This document shows positions 16,643 to 25,577 of a stretch of DNA of 64,000 bases, piece after piece. Origin of the DNA: Lactiplantibacillus daowaiensis (GTDB lineage: Bacteria; Bacillota; Bacilli; Lactobacillales; Lactobacillaceae); NCBI RefSeq assembly GCF_005405085.1, contig NZ_BJDJ01000008.1, forward strand, positions 53,881-117,880, in the 5' to 3' direction. Position 1 is the stretch's first letter. Each line of letters opens with the position of its first letter. The notes under the pieces were generated by a model. It was not told where the DNA came from. It saw nothing but the letters and a program-made list of their open reading frames with translations, and ran no database searches. The position numbers and the translations under genes were made by a program.

Positions 16643-17308
16643 CTAATTAGCGATTTGATCTAAGAGGTAACTGATATCTTGAATCACGAATTTGTGATTT
16701 TGGACGGATAAGACGCCATCTTCGCGGAGTTCTTTAAGCATCCGGTTCACGCTGCTGCGGGAACTGATACCACAAAAACCGGCGATATCGTCGTTCGTGA
16801 CGATAAAATCAATTAAAATACCGTCTTTGATTTTGCGTCCAAATAAGTCAACCAAACTATAAATAAAAGCACAAATCGCGCCTTTTTTGCCATTCATCAC
16901 CATTCGCTGGAGGCGAAAAATGTTTTCCGAGAGCTTCTTGCGGTAGTAATTTTTGACGTAGTTCTGTAATTCAGGCGTGCTGTTGACATACTTCCAAAAT
17001 GCCACTCGATTGACTTGATAAAAGGTCGCGTATTCTGACTCGATGCGCACGTTAAATGGTTGATCAGTCGAGCGTGAGACTTCATCACGGAGTAATGAAA
17101 TCACATCAGGTTTGGCAATGTACGATAAGTTAAATTCACGCCCATCTTGTAAGATGATGCTGTTTTTGATGATGCCGTCTTTTAACACGTACGTATAATG
17201 TTCAGCCAAGCCGTGATACGTCAAATAAGTGTGGCGCTTTTTTTGAATGGTGGGGACGTGGTGCGCCTCCAAATAGCTCAGTAGATATTCAATATCAGTT
17301 AGTACCAT
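16643..17308 (-). CDS. larR: Crp-Fnr family regulator LarR, activator of the lar genes
   Basis: About 221 residues from MVLTDIEYLLSYL; the frame stays open to 17425, but that extension runs over the presumed Lar-box region. An N-terminal cyclic-nucleotide-binding-like beta barrel is followed by a C-terminal winged helix (VTNDDIAGFCGISSRSSVNRMLKELREDGVLS). Known LarR of L. plantarum activates lar transcription in response to L-lactate and binds palindromic Lar boxes. It lies directly upstream of larMN and divergent from larA. The start has only a weak ribosome-binding site. Confidence 0.83.
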   Translation of the reverse strand: MVLTDIEYLLSYLEAHHVPTIQKKRHTYLTYHGLAEHYTYVLKDGIIKNSIILQDGREFNLSYIAKPDVISLLRDEVSRSTDQPFNVRIESEYATFYQVNRVAFWKYVNSTPELQNYVKNYYRKKLSENIFRLQRMVMNGKKGAICAFIYSLVDLFGRKIKDGILIDFIVTNDDIAGFCGISSRSSVNRMLKELREDGVLSVQNHKFVIQDISYLLDQIAN

Positions 17309-17426
17309 TTTAGATTCAGTTCTTTCATTTATGAGATTAGGGCGTGGCCATTGCCAGTTGCAGCTAATCACTTTGCCCATCATACCGGTTTTTAAAATTG
17401 TGACAATCGCATTTAAAGTATACATT

Positions 17427-17434
17427 TGTTAACA
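17427..17434. promoter_or_regulatory. Candidate Lar box (LarR operator)
   Basis: TGTTAACA palindrome with A/T-rich flanks, about 100 bases before larA in the larR-larA intergenic region. A TGTTAACA-type palindrome is the LarR target described in L. plantarum. Confidence 0.65.
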
Positions 17435-17536
17435 CATTTTGAAAACTTTAAATGTTGAAGACAAGTGACCGACAAACGCGTATAACCAGTGCTACGTGCT
17501 AAAAAATCAATTAACGAAAGAGGATGCCCACATATC

Positions 17537-18811
17537 ATGGTTGCCATCAAGTTACCCTATGACAAAACCACGTTGACTGCGGAGATTCCAGCAGCAAACT
17601 TTGCTGGTAAATTAGTCTCACAAGCGGCAACATATCATAACAAATTATCCGAAAGCGAAACGGTCGAACGGTCATTAGACCAACCGATTGGCTCAGATAG
17701 CTTAGAAAGCTTAGCTAAAGGAAAACACAACATTGTCATTATTAGTTCTGATCACACTCGACCAGTGCCGTCACATATTATTACGCCCATCTTATTGCGG
17801 CGATTGCGCAGTGTGGCGCCCGATGCCCGGATTCGGATCTTAGTCGCGACTGGTTTTCATCGGCCATCAACGCACGAAGAGTTAGTTAACAAATATGGCG
17901 CTGACATCGTTGCCAATGAAGAGATCGTCATGCATGTGTCAACTGATGATGACACGATGGTTAAAATCGGCCAATTGCCATCTGGTGGTGACTGCATCAT
18001 TAATAAAGTAGCCGCTGAAGCAGATTTATTAGTTTCAGAAGGCTTTATTGAATCCCATTTCTTTGCCGGTTTTTCTGGTGGTCGCAAGTCGGTGTTACCC
18101 GGGATTGCGTCATATAAGACAATCATGGCAAATCATTCTGGTGAATTTATCAACTCACCTAAAGCCCGGACTGGGAACTTGATGCATAATCCAATCCATA
18201 AAGATATGGTCTATGCAGCCCGGACCGCCAAGCTTGCGTTTATCGTCAACGTTGTTTTAGATGAAGACAAAAAGATTATCGGGTCATTTGCTGGTGATAT
18301 GGAAGCTGCCCATAAAGTCGGGTGCCAATTCGTCAAAGACTTATCTAGTGTGCCAGCAGTACCTTGTGATATTGCCATCTCAACTAATGGGGGCTATCCG
18401 TTAGACCAAAATATTTATCAAGCCGTTAAAGGCATGACGGCCGCTGAAGCGACCAATAAAGAAGGCGGCACGATCGTTATGGTAGCCGGGGCTCGCGATG
18501 GTCATGGTGGCGATGGGTTCTTCCATAACTTAGCTGATGTTGACGATCCAAAAGACTTTCTTGACCAAGCAGTCAACACGCCGCGGCTAAAAACGATTCC
18601 TGATCAATGGACAGCACAAATCTTTGCACGGATCTTAGTTCATCATCACGTGATTTTTGTGTCAGATCTGGTTGATCCTGACTTGATTACCGGGATGCAC
18701 ATGGAACTTGCAAAGACTTTAGATGAAGCGATGGCCAAGGCATATGCCCGTGAAGGGAAGGCCGCTAAAGTCACCGTTGTCCCTGATGGCTTAGGCGTTA
18801 TCGTCAAGTAA
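17537..18811 (+). CDS. larA: Nickel-dependent lactate racemase LarA
   Basis: 424 residues from [16 protein letters not shown] lies upstream, and the 16-codon upstream extension is rejected on length and spacing. It interconverts L- and D-lactate with the nickel-pincer nucleotide. All known active-site residues sit at the expected positions in this numbering: His108, His174, Lys184 (cofactor thioamide linkage, in FSGGRKSV) and His200. D-lactate from this reaction is used for D-Ala-D-Lac cell-wall precursors in L. plantarum. First gene of larA-B-C-D-E. Confidence 0.95.
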   Translation: MVAIKLPYDKTTLTAEIPAANFAGKLVSQAATYHNKLSESETVERSLDQPIGSDSLESLAKGKHNIVIISSDHTRPVPSHIITPILLRRLRSVAPDARIRILVATGFHRPSTHEELVNKYGADIVANEEIVMHVSTDDDTMVKIGQLPSGGDCIINKVAAEADLLVSEGFIESHFFAGFSGGRKSVLPGIASYKTIMANHSGEFINSPKARTGNLMHNPIHKDMVYAARTAKLAFIVNVVLDEDKKIIGSFAGDMEAAHKVGCQFVKDLSSVPAVPCDIAISTNGGYPLDQNIYQAVKGMTAAEATNKEGGTIVMVAGARDGHGGDGFFHNLADVDDPKDFLDQAVNTPRLKTIPDQWTAQIFARILVHHHVIFVSDLVDPDLITGMHMELAKTLDEAMAKAYAREGKAAKVTVVPDGLGVIVK

Positions 18812-18812
18812 G

Positions 18813-19550
18813 ATGACGACCTTAGATGTTTTAAACGCGGTGGCAGCTGGTCAATTGACGCCGCAAGCCGCCAGTACACAATTAGAAGTTAGCCAAACCG
18901 CTGATTTGGGTTTTGCCAATGTTGATTTAAGTCGGCAAAAGCGCAATGGCTTTCCTGAGGTGATCTATGGGGCCGGCAAGACCGCGACTCAAATCGCCGG
19001 TATTATTCAAGCAATGCCGACCCAATCGACGCCGATTTTGACGACGCGGTTGTCAGCGGAGAAGTTCGCAGCGTTACAGCCAGCACTACCGCAAGCGGTC
19101 TACCATCAAACCGCCCAATGCATGACGGTGGGGGCCTTACCGACGCCGAAGCAATCAGATTATATTGCAGTGGTAACGGCGGGCACGTCTGACTTACCGG
19201 TGGCGGAAGAAGCCGCCCTAACGGCGCAAGCTTTTGGCAATCACGTTGAACGGGTCTATGACGTCGGCGTTGCCGGGATTCATCGGCTTTTTGCCAAGTT
19301 AGCCCTAATTCGTGGTGCGAAAGTCGTTATTGTGATTGCTGGGATGGAAGGGGCTTTAGCCAGTGTCGTTGGTGGGCTAATTGATAAGCCACTGATTGCG
19401 GTACCTACGAGTGTCGGTTATGGGACAAACTTCCAAGGTATGACGGCACTATTGACGATGCTCAATAGTTGCGCGTCTGGTATCACCGTTGTCAATATTG
19501 ATAACGGCTTTGGGGCAGCTTATTCGGCCAGCCTGATCAATCAATTATAA
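18813..19550 (+). CDS. larB: Pyridinium carboxylase/hydrolase LarB
   Basis: 245 residues; related to PurE in its C-terminal half ([40 protein letters not shown]). LarB carboxylates nicotinic acid adenine dinucleotide and cleaves the phosphoanhydride, the first step of nickel-pincer cofactor synthesis. It starts one base after the larA stop with no separate ribosome-binding site, so it is translationally coupled. Confidence 0.92.
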   Translation: MTTLDVLNAVAAGQLTPQAASTQLEVSQTADLGFANVDLSRQKRNGFPEVIYGAGKTATQIAGIIQAMPTQSTPILTTRLSAEKFAALQPALPQAVYHQTAQCMTVGALPTPKQSDYIAVVTAGTSDLPVAEEAALTAQAFGNHVERVYDVGVAGIHRLFAKLALIRGAKVVIVIAGMEGALASVVGGLIDKPLIAVPTSVGYGTNFQGMTALLTMLNSCASGITVVNIDNGFGAAYSASLINQL

Positions 19551-19587
19551 TGTTATTCAGATAACTGAACGGGAGCAAAAATCAGAA

Positions 19588-20391
19588 ATGCGAACCTTAT
19601 ATTTAGATGCGTTTTCAGGAATTAGCGGGGATATGTTTTTAGGCGCCTTATTGGATTTAGGGTTAGATTTTAACGCCTTAAAACAAGAATTAGCCAAATT
19701 ACCCGTTTCAGGTTACCAGTTGACGCAAGCACGTTTAGCCAAAAGTAGTATTTATGGGACTAGTTTTGACGTTGTTTTAGCAACGGGCAAAGATCATGGC
19801 TTTGTTGAACATCACCACCATCACGATCATGGTGATCATCATCATGACCATGCTGCGCGGCATTTGCGTGATATCTTAGCTTTGATTGAAAGTAGTGCCC
19901 TTTCGGCGACGGTAAAATCACGGTCGCAAGCTATTTTTACGGCCATTGCTCAAGCCGAAGCGACGGTCCATCATCTGCCAGTCACGGAGGTCCACTTTCA
20001 TGAAGTTGGGGCGTTAGATTCGATTGTCGATATCGTCGGGTGTTGTGTCGGGCTAGAACTACTTAATATCGATACGGTGCAAGCGTCACCGTTAAGTGAT
20101 GGTAGTGGTTTTATTAATGTGGCCCACGGACAAATGCCCGTACCCGTGCCAGCGGTGATGCAAATGCGGGTCGGCACTCAGATTCCCATTCACCAACGAC
20201 TAGATGTGCACACCGAATTAATTACCCCAACTGGGATGGGGTTGGTGAAAACACTAGTCCATGATTTTGGCCCACTACCCGCTGAAATTACCCCAATTAA
20301 AGTGGGTTATGGGTTTGGCAAACGAGATACTGGTGGGTTCAATGCACTACGGGCCGTTTTATTCGAAAAAAAAAACTCAGTCATCAATTAG
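19588..20391 (+). CDS. larC1: Nickel insertase LarC, N-terminal frame (LarC1)
   Basis: 267 residues in the zero frame, beginning MRTLYLDAFSGISGDMFLGA as in LarC. Residues about 73-90 are a histidine-rich nickel-binding tract (EHHHHHDHGDHHHDHAARH). LarC inserts nickel into the dithiolated nucleotide using CTP. The frame ends shortly after an A10 run at 20366-20375. The -1 frame is open from that run straight into LarC2, so full LarC needs a ribosomal frameshift, as reported for L. plantarum. Ribosome-binding site GGGAG. Confidence 0.92.
   Translation: MRTLYLDAFSGISGDMFLGALLDLGLDFNALKQELAKLPVSGYQLTQARLAKSSIYGTSFDVVLATGKDHGFVEHHHHHDHGDHHHDHAARHLRDILALIESSALSATVKSRSQAIFTAIAQAEATVHHLPVTEVHFHEVGALDSIVDIVGCCVGLELLNIDTVQASPLSDGSGFINVAHGQMPVPVPAVMQMRVGTQIPIHQRLDVHTELITPTGMGLVKTLVHDFGPLPAEITPIKVGYGFGKRDTGGFNALRAVLFEKKNSVIN
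20366..20375 (+). other. Programmed -1 frameshift site in larC
   Basis: Run of ten A residues after ATTCG. The zero frame reads GAA AAA AAA AAC and stops eight codons after the run begins. Slipping back one base continues as CTC AGT CAT CAA into the LarC2 frame with no stop until 20849. Confidence 0.82.
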
Positions 20392-20849
20392 TCACACACA
20401 CTAAAGACGCCGTCTTACAATTAGATGCAAATTTAGATGATCAAACGGGCGAAGGACTGGGGTATGTGATGGCGCAACTGTTAGCTGCGGGCGCCTATGA
20501 TGTTTACTTCACCCCGATTCAAATGAAGAAAGATCGACCCGCAACTAAATTATCGGTTTTAGGTGATCCGCAAGCGCGGTTAGCTTTGACGAAAATCATC
20601 TTAAGTGAAACGAGCACGATTGGTGTGCGATATCAAACTTGGCAACGGACGATTATGCAACGCCATTTTGAAACCGTCACAACAGCGTATGGTCCGGTGC
20701 AAATAAAAGTTGCCACGTATGGCGATTTGACGAAAAGAATGCCAGAGTATGCGGACTGCGCGCAGCTGGCACAAACGCAGCACGTACCGTTCAATACCGT
20801 CTATCAAGCAGCACTGGTTGCTGTACAACAGTTAAAATCGGAGGAATAG
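20376..20849 (+). CDS. larC2: Nickel insertase LarC, C-terminal frame (LarC2) reached by frameshift
   Basis: The -1 frame from the slippery run encodes LSHQLVTHTKDAVLQLDANL and onward, including EGLGYVMAQLLAAGAYDVYF, a typical LarC C-terminal domain with the CTP- and nickel-handling fold. The first ATG in this frame is at 20466 without a good ribosome-binding site. Independent initiation is therefore unlikely, and this part is best read as the tail of LarC1C2. Confidence 0.88.
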   Translation, partial: LSHQLVTHTKDAVLQLDANLDDQTGEGLGYVMAQLLAAGAYDVYFTPIQMKKDRPATKLSVLGDPQARLALTKIILSETSTIGVRYQTWQRTIMQRHFETVTTAYGPVQIKVATYGDLTKRMPEYADCAQLAQTQHVPFNTVYQAALVAVQQLKSEE

Positions 20850-20853
20850 CGTA

Positions 20854-21570
20854 TTGTTACACGCATTATTAGCAGAACTAATGGGCACGGCTTTGATGAT
20901 TATCTTTGGGGTCGGGGTGCATTGTAGTACGGTACTCAAAGGGACTAAATATCGGGGCTCCGGCCATATCTTTGCGATTACGACTTGGGGCTTTGGGATT
21001 AGCATCGCCTTATTTATTTTTGGTAATGTTTGCCTCAATCCGGCAATGGTTTTGGCGCAATGCATTTTGGGCAACTTAGCTTGGACGAGCTTAGTTCCTT
21101 ATTCACTCGCGGAAGTGCTTGGCGGGATATTAGGGTCAGTCATCGTTTGGGTAATGTATGCGGACCATTTTAAGGCTTCGACTAACGAGATTTCACCAAT
21201 TACGATTCGGAACTTATTCTGCACGTCACCGGCCGTTCGGAATTTACCACGCAACTTTTTTGTGGAATTCTTTGACACATTTATTTTTATTGCGGGTATT
21301 TTAGCCATCTCAACGGTAAAAACGCCGGGTGTCGTGCCGATTGGCGTCGGACTATTAGTTTGGGCAATTGGGATGGGACTCGGGGGTCCGACCGGATTTG
21401 CGATGAATTTAGCGCGTGATATGGGACCACGAATTGCGCATGCGCTTTTACCAATTGCCAATAAAGCAGACAGCGATTGGCAATATGGCATTATCGTGCC
21501 AGGGATTGCCCCATTTGTAGGGGCTGCATGTGCCGCCTGGTTTATGCACGGCTTTTTTGGGATCAATTAA
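20854..21570 (+). CDS. larD: Lactate/glycerol channel LarD (aquaglyceroporin)
   Basis: 238-residue MIP-family channel with six membrane segments. The first half has the canonical NPA (CLNPAMVLAQC); the second half-loop reads MNLARD in place of NPARD. TTG 20854 is the start, eight bases after GGAGGA. In L. plantarum this protein (GlpF1) conducts lactic acid, matching its place between cofactor genes of the racemase. Confidence 0.9.
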   Translation: MLHALLAELMGTALMIIFGVGVHCSTVLKGTKYRGSGHIFAITTWGFGISIALFIFGNVCLNPAMVLAQCILGNLAWTSLVPYSLAEVLGGILGSVIVWVMYADHFKASTNEISPITIRNLFCTSPAVRNLPRNFFVEFFDTFIFIAGILAISTVKTPGVVPIGVGLLVWAIGMGLGGPTGFAMNLARDMGPRIAHALLPIANKADSDWQYGIIVPGIAPFVGAACAAWFMHGFFGIN

Positions 21571-21597
21571 TTTAATAAAATGAAGAAGGCAATTATA

Positions 21598-22428
21598 ATG
21601 ACAACTTTAGCAACGAAAAAAGCAACTTTAACCACCTTATTACAAGATTTAGACCGCGTTACGGTCGCCTTTTCAGGTGGTATCGACAGTACGGTCGTTT
21701 TGAAAATGGCTTTGGATGTTTTAGGGGCTGACAAAGTAACCGCGGTGGTCGCTAATTCAGAATTATTTACGAATGAAGAATTTGAAAAGGCCGTTAGTTT
21801 GGCCCAAACATTAGGGGCGAACGTCCAAACGACGATGTTGGACTACTTGAGTGACACTCATATTGAACACAATACCCCTGACAGTTGGTACTATGCGAAA
21901 AAGATGTTCTATACCCGGTTAACTGAAATGGCCGCTGAAAATGGTAGCAAGGCTGTATTAGACGGGATGATCAAAAATGATGAACAAGATTATCGTCCTG
22001 GTCTGAAAGCCCGGACAGAAGCTGGTGCCCGTAGTCTATTGCAAGAAGCTGGCTTTTATAAAGTCGACGTCCGTGCATTGGCCCAAGAATTAGATTTAAA
22101 CAACTGGAATAAAGTCGCTTCTTGCTCGGTTTCATCCCGGTTCCCATACAATACGACTTTGACGCATGAAAATATTGCGCAAGTCATGGCAGCGGAACAC
22201 TATTTACGGGGCTTAGGGTTCCCAACCGTACGGGTTCGGTATCATGATGATATCGCCCGGATCGAATTACCTGAAGCCCGAATCGGTGATTTCTTGGTCT
22301 TCAATGACCGGGTCAATCGCAAGTTACAAGCTTTAGGGTTCCGCTATGTCACCTTAGACTTAGGTGGCTTCCGGAGTGGTCGGATGAACGAGACGTTAAC
22401 GGCCAAACAATTAGCAACATTTGCTTAA
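21598..22428 (+). CDS. larE: Sacrificial sulfur transferase LarE
   Basis: 276 residues from MTTLATKKATL with GAAGAAGG eight bases upstream; an earlier in-frame ATG at 21580 precedes this site. The PP-loop SGGIDS is at 26-31. Cys176 (ASCSVSSR) is the cysteine that donates its sulfur and becomes dehydroalanine in L. plantarum LarE. It adenylates and thiolates the pyridinium dicarboxylate nucleotide. Last gene of the lar operon, followed by a terminator. Confidence 0.94.
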   Translation: MTTLATKKATLTTLLQDLDRVTVAFSGGIDSTVVLKMALDVLGADKVTAVVANSELFTNEEFEKAVSLAQTLGANVQTTMLDYLSDTHIEHNTPDSWYYAKKMFYTRLTEMAAENGSKAVLDGMIKNDEQDYRPGLKARTEAGARSLLQEAGFYKVDVRALAQELDLNNWNKVASCSVSSRFPYNTTLTHENIAQVMAAEHYLRGLGFPTVRVRYHDDIARIELPEARIGDFLVFNDRVNRKLQALGFRYVTLDLGGFRSGRMNETLTAKQLATFA

Positions 22429-22439
22429 AATAGCCATTT

Positions 22440-22474
22440 AGCGGGTTAACTTTAATGAGTTAGCCCGCTTTTTT
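22440..22474 (+). terminator. Terminator of larABCDE operon
   Basis: AGCGGG/CCCGCT stem extended by A/T pairs (22440-22469), followed by TTTTTT. Confidence 0.8.
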
Positions 22475-22481
22475 GATACAA

Positions 22482-22497
22482 TGTTTCACGTGAAACA
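22482..22497. other. parS: parS centromere site
   Basis: Perfect TGTTTCACGTGAAACA directly after the lar terminator. Confidence 0.88.
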
Positions 22498-22521
22498 TTT
22501 TTAGCAAAGGACTTGATTCAG

Positions 22522-23049
22522 ATGCAACTAGCATTTCCATTCACGGGGCCAGCTTTACCGGATGCATATGGCATCAACCAACCTGCAGATCAATTGATCG
22601 ATGGGCTCAATTTGACCTCATTTCCATTTACCGTAACGGATTTACCCACTGGGACTAAAACCGTTGCCTTTGATGTGATCGATCATGATACGATTCCGAT
22701 TGTCGGCTATTCTTGGCTGCATTGGTTAGGTGCGAATATTCCGGTGACCGGTCCGACAGTGACAATCCCTGAAGATGCAAGTCGACAGGAATTTTGCGTG
22801 CAAGGGACCAACAGTATCGGCAATATTTTAGCGCAAATTAAGCGGCCAATCGGGTTTGATTATGATTTGACCCAACATTATACTGGGCCGCGACCACGTG
22901 GTGGTGAACATATTTATCGCTTAGAAGTCTATGCGCTGGAGACGATGCTACCGCTGACAGCCGGATATTACTTTTCTGATTTTATGCGGGCGAGTGAGGG
23001 CCACGTTTTAGCTACGGCGCATGCTAACTTGACCTACACACGAAAATAA
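22522..23049 (+). CDS. YbhB/YbcL family (PEBP, Raf kinase inhibitor-like) protein
   Basis: 175 residues from MQLAFPFTG with AAAGGA about ten bases upstream. PEBP-fold markers are FDVIDHDTIP, SWLHWLGANIP and YTGPRPRGGEHIYRLEVYAL, which corresponds to the anion-binding pocket region (GPxPP..HRY). Bacterial members have no settled function. It stands alone between a terminator and the thiamin operon. Confidence 0.82.
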   Translation: MQLAFPFTGPALPDAYGINQPADQLIDGLNLTSFPFTVTDLPTGTKTVAFDVIDHDTIPIVGYSWLHWLGANIPVTGPTVTIPEDASRQEFCVQGTNSIGNILAQIKRPIGFDYDLTQHYTGPRPRGGEHIYRLEVYALETMLPLTAGYYFSDFMRASEGHVLATAHANLTYTRK

Positions 23050-23051
23050 GG

Positions 23052-23080
23052 TTGACGGCAGCGCTTACAACCGCTAAACT
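23052..23080 (+). promoter_or_regulatory. Promoter of thi operon with cre-like word in the spacer
   Basis: TTGACG (23052-23057), 17 bases, TAAACT (23075-23080). On the minus strand the spacer contains TTGTAAGCGCTGCCG (23056-23070), which fits 14 of 15 positions of the cre consensus. CcpA control of thiamin salvage is speculative. Confidence 0.55.
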
Positions 23081-23101
23081 GAATTTGTTAATACCAATAC
23101 A

Positions 23102-23192
23102 ACACTAGGGGTGTCCATAGTCGGGCTGAGATGGTGCAAGTGCGCACCGATCCCTTCGAACCTGTAAGTTCAAACTTGCGTAGGGAAAGTGT
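23102..23192 (+). promoter_or_regulatory. TPP riboswitch (THI element)
   Basis: Contains the diagnostic blocks GGGGTG, GCTGAGAT, CCCTTCGAACCTG and GCGTAGGGAA in the right order and spacing. It is followed by a terminator hairpin, so TPP should cause premature termination of thiMDE and the transporter gene. Confidence 0.95.
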
Positions 23193-23207
23193 CATTGCTA
23201 CTTTTTT

Positions 23208-23253
23208 AAGCAGCCCCGGGTTCAATGGATGATTGAATCGGGGCTGCTTTTTT
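23208..23253 (+). terminator. TPP-riboswitch expression-platform terminator
   Basis: Stem of about 18 bp (from 23208 to 23249, AAGCAGCCCCG/CGGGGCTGCTT core) and a T-run. Confidence 0.85.
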
Positions 23254-23290
23254 GTGTGGCATGACCTTTTTTAAAAGGAGGTCTTCTTAG

Positions 23291-24085
23291 ATGAATTTAG
23301 AATTATTAACGACATTACGGCAACAAAATCCAATCGTTTTTAATGTGGCTAACTTTGTGACAGTTCAAGATGTGGCCAACGGGTTAAATGCGTTGGGGGC
23401 ATCGCCAATCATGTCTGCTGAAGTCGCTGAAGCTGAGTCGTTAGTCACAATTGCTGGCGCGGTTTGTTTAAACCTGGGGACGTTAACCACCCGTCAAATC
23501 GCACAAATGCAAACGGTTGGTCGCATTGCCAATCAACAGGCGACACCGATTGTCTTTGACCCAGTCGCGGTCGGGGCGGTACCGTATCGCCTACAAGTCG
23601 CCCAAGACTTATTAGCCGACTTTCAAGTGACCGTCATTCGTGGTAATGCAGGTGAAATTGCCGCATTAGCCGGCGTCGACTGGCAGGCTAAAGGTATCGA
23701 TGCCGGGACTGGTGGCGGTGACTTGATTGCAATCGCTAAAGCCTGTGCCCAAAAGTACCATTGTGTGGTCGTTTTATCAGGACCGACCGATGTGATTACC
23801 GATGGTATACGAGTCACCCAAGTCCATAATGGGACCGAATTGTTCCAATTACATGTTGGATCAGGGGATTTATTATCCAGCCTGGTGGCTGCTTTTGCAG
23901 CTATTGAATCAACTGACAGTTACACGGCAGCAGGGGTAGCGGCCGTCGTTTTAGCGGGCACGGGTGAACTGGTGGCGGATCAATTAACGGCCGAGCGTCC
24001 AGGGACCTTTGCAGTCGGGTTGATCGACAAATTACATTTAGTTACGGAAAAAGAATTGGCGCAAATCGCCAAATATGATGAATAA
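23291..24085 (+). CDS. thiM: Hydroxyethylthiazole kinase
   Basis: 264 residues; phosphorylates the thiazole alcohol for thiamin salvage. Motifs: PIVFNVANFVTVQDVANGLNALGASPIMS at the N-terminus and NAGEIAAL. The ATP/anion loop reads VGSGDLLSS, with Asp where many ThiM enzymes have Cys (GTGC). AAAGGAGG precedes the ATG. First gene behind the TPP riboswitch. Confidence 0.92.
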   Translation: MNLELLTTLRQQNPIVFNVANFVTVQDVANGLNALGASPIMSAEVAEAESLVTIAGAVCLNLGTLTTRQIAQMQTVGRIANQQATPIVFDPVAVGAVPYRLQVAQDLLADFQVTVIRGNAGEIAALAGVDWQAKGIDAGTGGGDLIAIAKACAQKYHCVVVLSGPTDVITDGIRVTQVHNGTELFQLHVGSGDLLSSLVAAFAAIESTDSYTAAGVAAVVLAGTGELVADQLTAERPGTFAVGLIDKLHLVTEKELAQIAKYDE

Positions 24086-24100
24086 AGGATCGATGTCAAA

Positions 24101-24928
24101 ATGGTAAATGAGTTTCCACAAGTTGTGACCATCGCGGGGACCGACAGTGGTGGCGGTGCTGGGGTCATGGCAGATTTAAAAACCATGCAAGCACGCCACG
24201 TGTTTGGAACTGCCGTGGTCGTAGCAGTCACGGCGCAAAATACGCTAGGGGTGCAAGATTTTATGGCACTGCCAACTAAGTTAATCGACGAGCAGTTTAC
24301 GTCGTTAGTCACGGATTTAAATATTCGGGCTTGTAAAACGGGGATGTTAGCCGATGCGTCGCATGTTCACTGTGTCGTTGAGAATTTAAAACGAGTCGAC
24401 TTTGGGCCCTTGACGGTCGACCCCGTCATGATCGCTAAAGGTGGGGCCGCCTTACTAGCAGCCGATGCGATTCAGACCGTGCGCGATGAATTAGTGCCAT
24501 TAGCGACCGTTATCACGCCAAACTTACCTGAAGCAGCGGCGTTAACAGGCTTGACTATTGAAGATGATCAAGCGATGATGGCGGCGGGCCATGCCCTCCA
24601 AGAATTAGGAGCTAAAAATGTCATTATCAAAGGCGGGCATGAAGCTGATCCGCAAACGGCCAATGACTTTGTCTTATTGGCTGATGGCTCATCATTTTGG
24701 CTCAGTGCGCCGCGGGTCGATACCGTGCGCACCCATGGTACCGGCGATACGCTATCAGCTTGCATTACCGCTGAACTGGCCAAAGGCGCCGCAATGGCAA
24801 CTGCGATTCAAACGGGCAAGGCCTACGTTGCTGCCGCAATTCAACAGACGATTCAAGTCGGTCACGGTCATGGTCCGCTCAATCATTGGGTGACACCTAG
24901 TGCTGAGGTGACGCGTTATGACAATTAA
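24101..24928 (+). CDS. thiD: Hydroxymethylpyrimidine/phosphomethylpyrimidine kinase
   Basis: 275 residues; two successive phosphorylations of HMP. Motifs: TIAGTDSGGGAGVMADLKTM, CKTGMLAD, DPVMIAKGG and the catalytic THGTGDTLSA (about 211-220). It follows thiM by 15 bases and overlaps thiE by 11. Confidence 0.93.
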   Translation: MVNEFPQVVTIAGTDSGGGAGVMADLKTMQARHVFGTAVVVAVTAQNTLGVQDFMALPTKLIDEQFTSLVTDLNIRACKTGMLADASHVHCVVENLKRVDFGPLTVDPVMIAKGGAALLAADAIQTVRDELVPLATVITPNLPEAAALTGLTIEDDQAMMAAGHALQELGAKNVIIKGGHEADPQTANDFVLLADGSSFWLSAPRVDTVRTHGTGDTLSACITAELAKGAAMATAIQTGKAYVAAAIQQTIQVGHGHGPLNHWVTPSAEVTRYDN

Positions 24929-25577
24929 ATTCAATCAAGCCCAGTTGAAAGCTTATTTTGTATGTGGGACGCAAGATATCGGCGCACAGTCGCTAGAACA
25001 AGTCGTCACGCAAGCCTTAGCGGCCGGCATTACCGCTTATCAATTTCGCGACAAAGGTCAAAGCAAATTAACACAATCAGAACGGTTAGCCTTAGGTCAG
25101 CGTTTAAAAGCATTATGTGCAGCCAGTGGGGTGCCATTTATTGTGGACGATGATATCGAACTGGCATTAGCATTACACGCAGATGGGATTCATGTGGGTC
25201 AAAAGGATGCGCAAATCGAGCACGTGTTACAGCGCGTGGGGTCAACAATGTTTGTCGGGCTATCTTGTTCAACATTATCGGAAATTGAACAAGCTAATCA
25301 ACTAAACGGATTAGCTTATATTGGTAGCGGCCCGATATTTCCAACCACGTCTAAGGCCGATGCGGACCCCGTAGTGGGGTTGACTGGCTTAGCGCAATTG
25401 GTCCAAGCAGCCCAGGTGCCAATCGTGGCCATCGGTGGCATTACCGTTGGTCAATTACCAGCAATTGCACAAACCGGGGCGGCCGGGGCCGCTGTGATTT
25501 CAATGTTGGTGCGAAGTGCCGATTATCGGCACACCGTGCAAGCCATGCGGCTAGCGGGGGCGCCGGATGACAACTAA
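24918..25577 (+). CDS. thiE: Thiamine-phosphate synthase
   Basis: 219 residues; joins HMP-PP and thiazole phosphate to thiamin phosphate. Motifs: FVCGTQDIG, YQFRDKG, PFIVDDDIELAL, GIHVGQKDA, YIGSGPIFPTTSK and AIGGIT (phosphate site). GAGGTG lies upstream; it overlaps both neighbours by 11 bases. Confidence 0.93.
   Translation: MTIKFNQAQLKAYFVCGTQDIGAQSLEQVVTQALAAGITAYQFRDKGQSKLTQSERLALGQRLKALCAASGVPFIVDDDIELALALHADGIHVGQKDAQIEHVLQRVGSTMFVGLSCSTLSEIEQANQLNGLAYIGSGPIFPTTSKADADPVVGLTGLAQLVQAAQVPIVAIGGITVGQLPAIAQTGAAGAAVISMLVRSADYRHTVQAMRLAGAPDDN

Noticed and set aside
14842..17308. Cobalt transporter for cobalamin synthesis
   Set aside because: No cobalamin genes nearby; position divergent from larA and next to larR indicates nickel supply for lactate racemase.
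19801..19860. CAT/CAC-rich stretch as a simple-sequence repeat
   Set aside because: It encodes the His-rich metal-binding tract of LarC in frame.
20466..20849. larC2 as an independently translated gene from ATG 20466
   Set aside because: No ribosome-binding site, and the frame is open continuously from the A10 run upstream.
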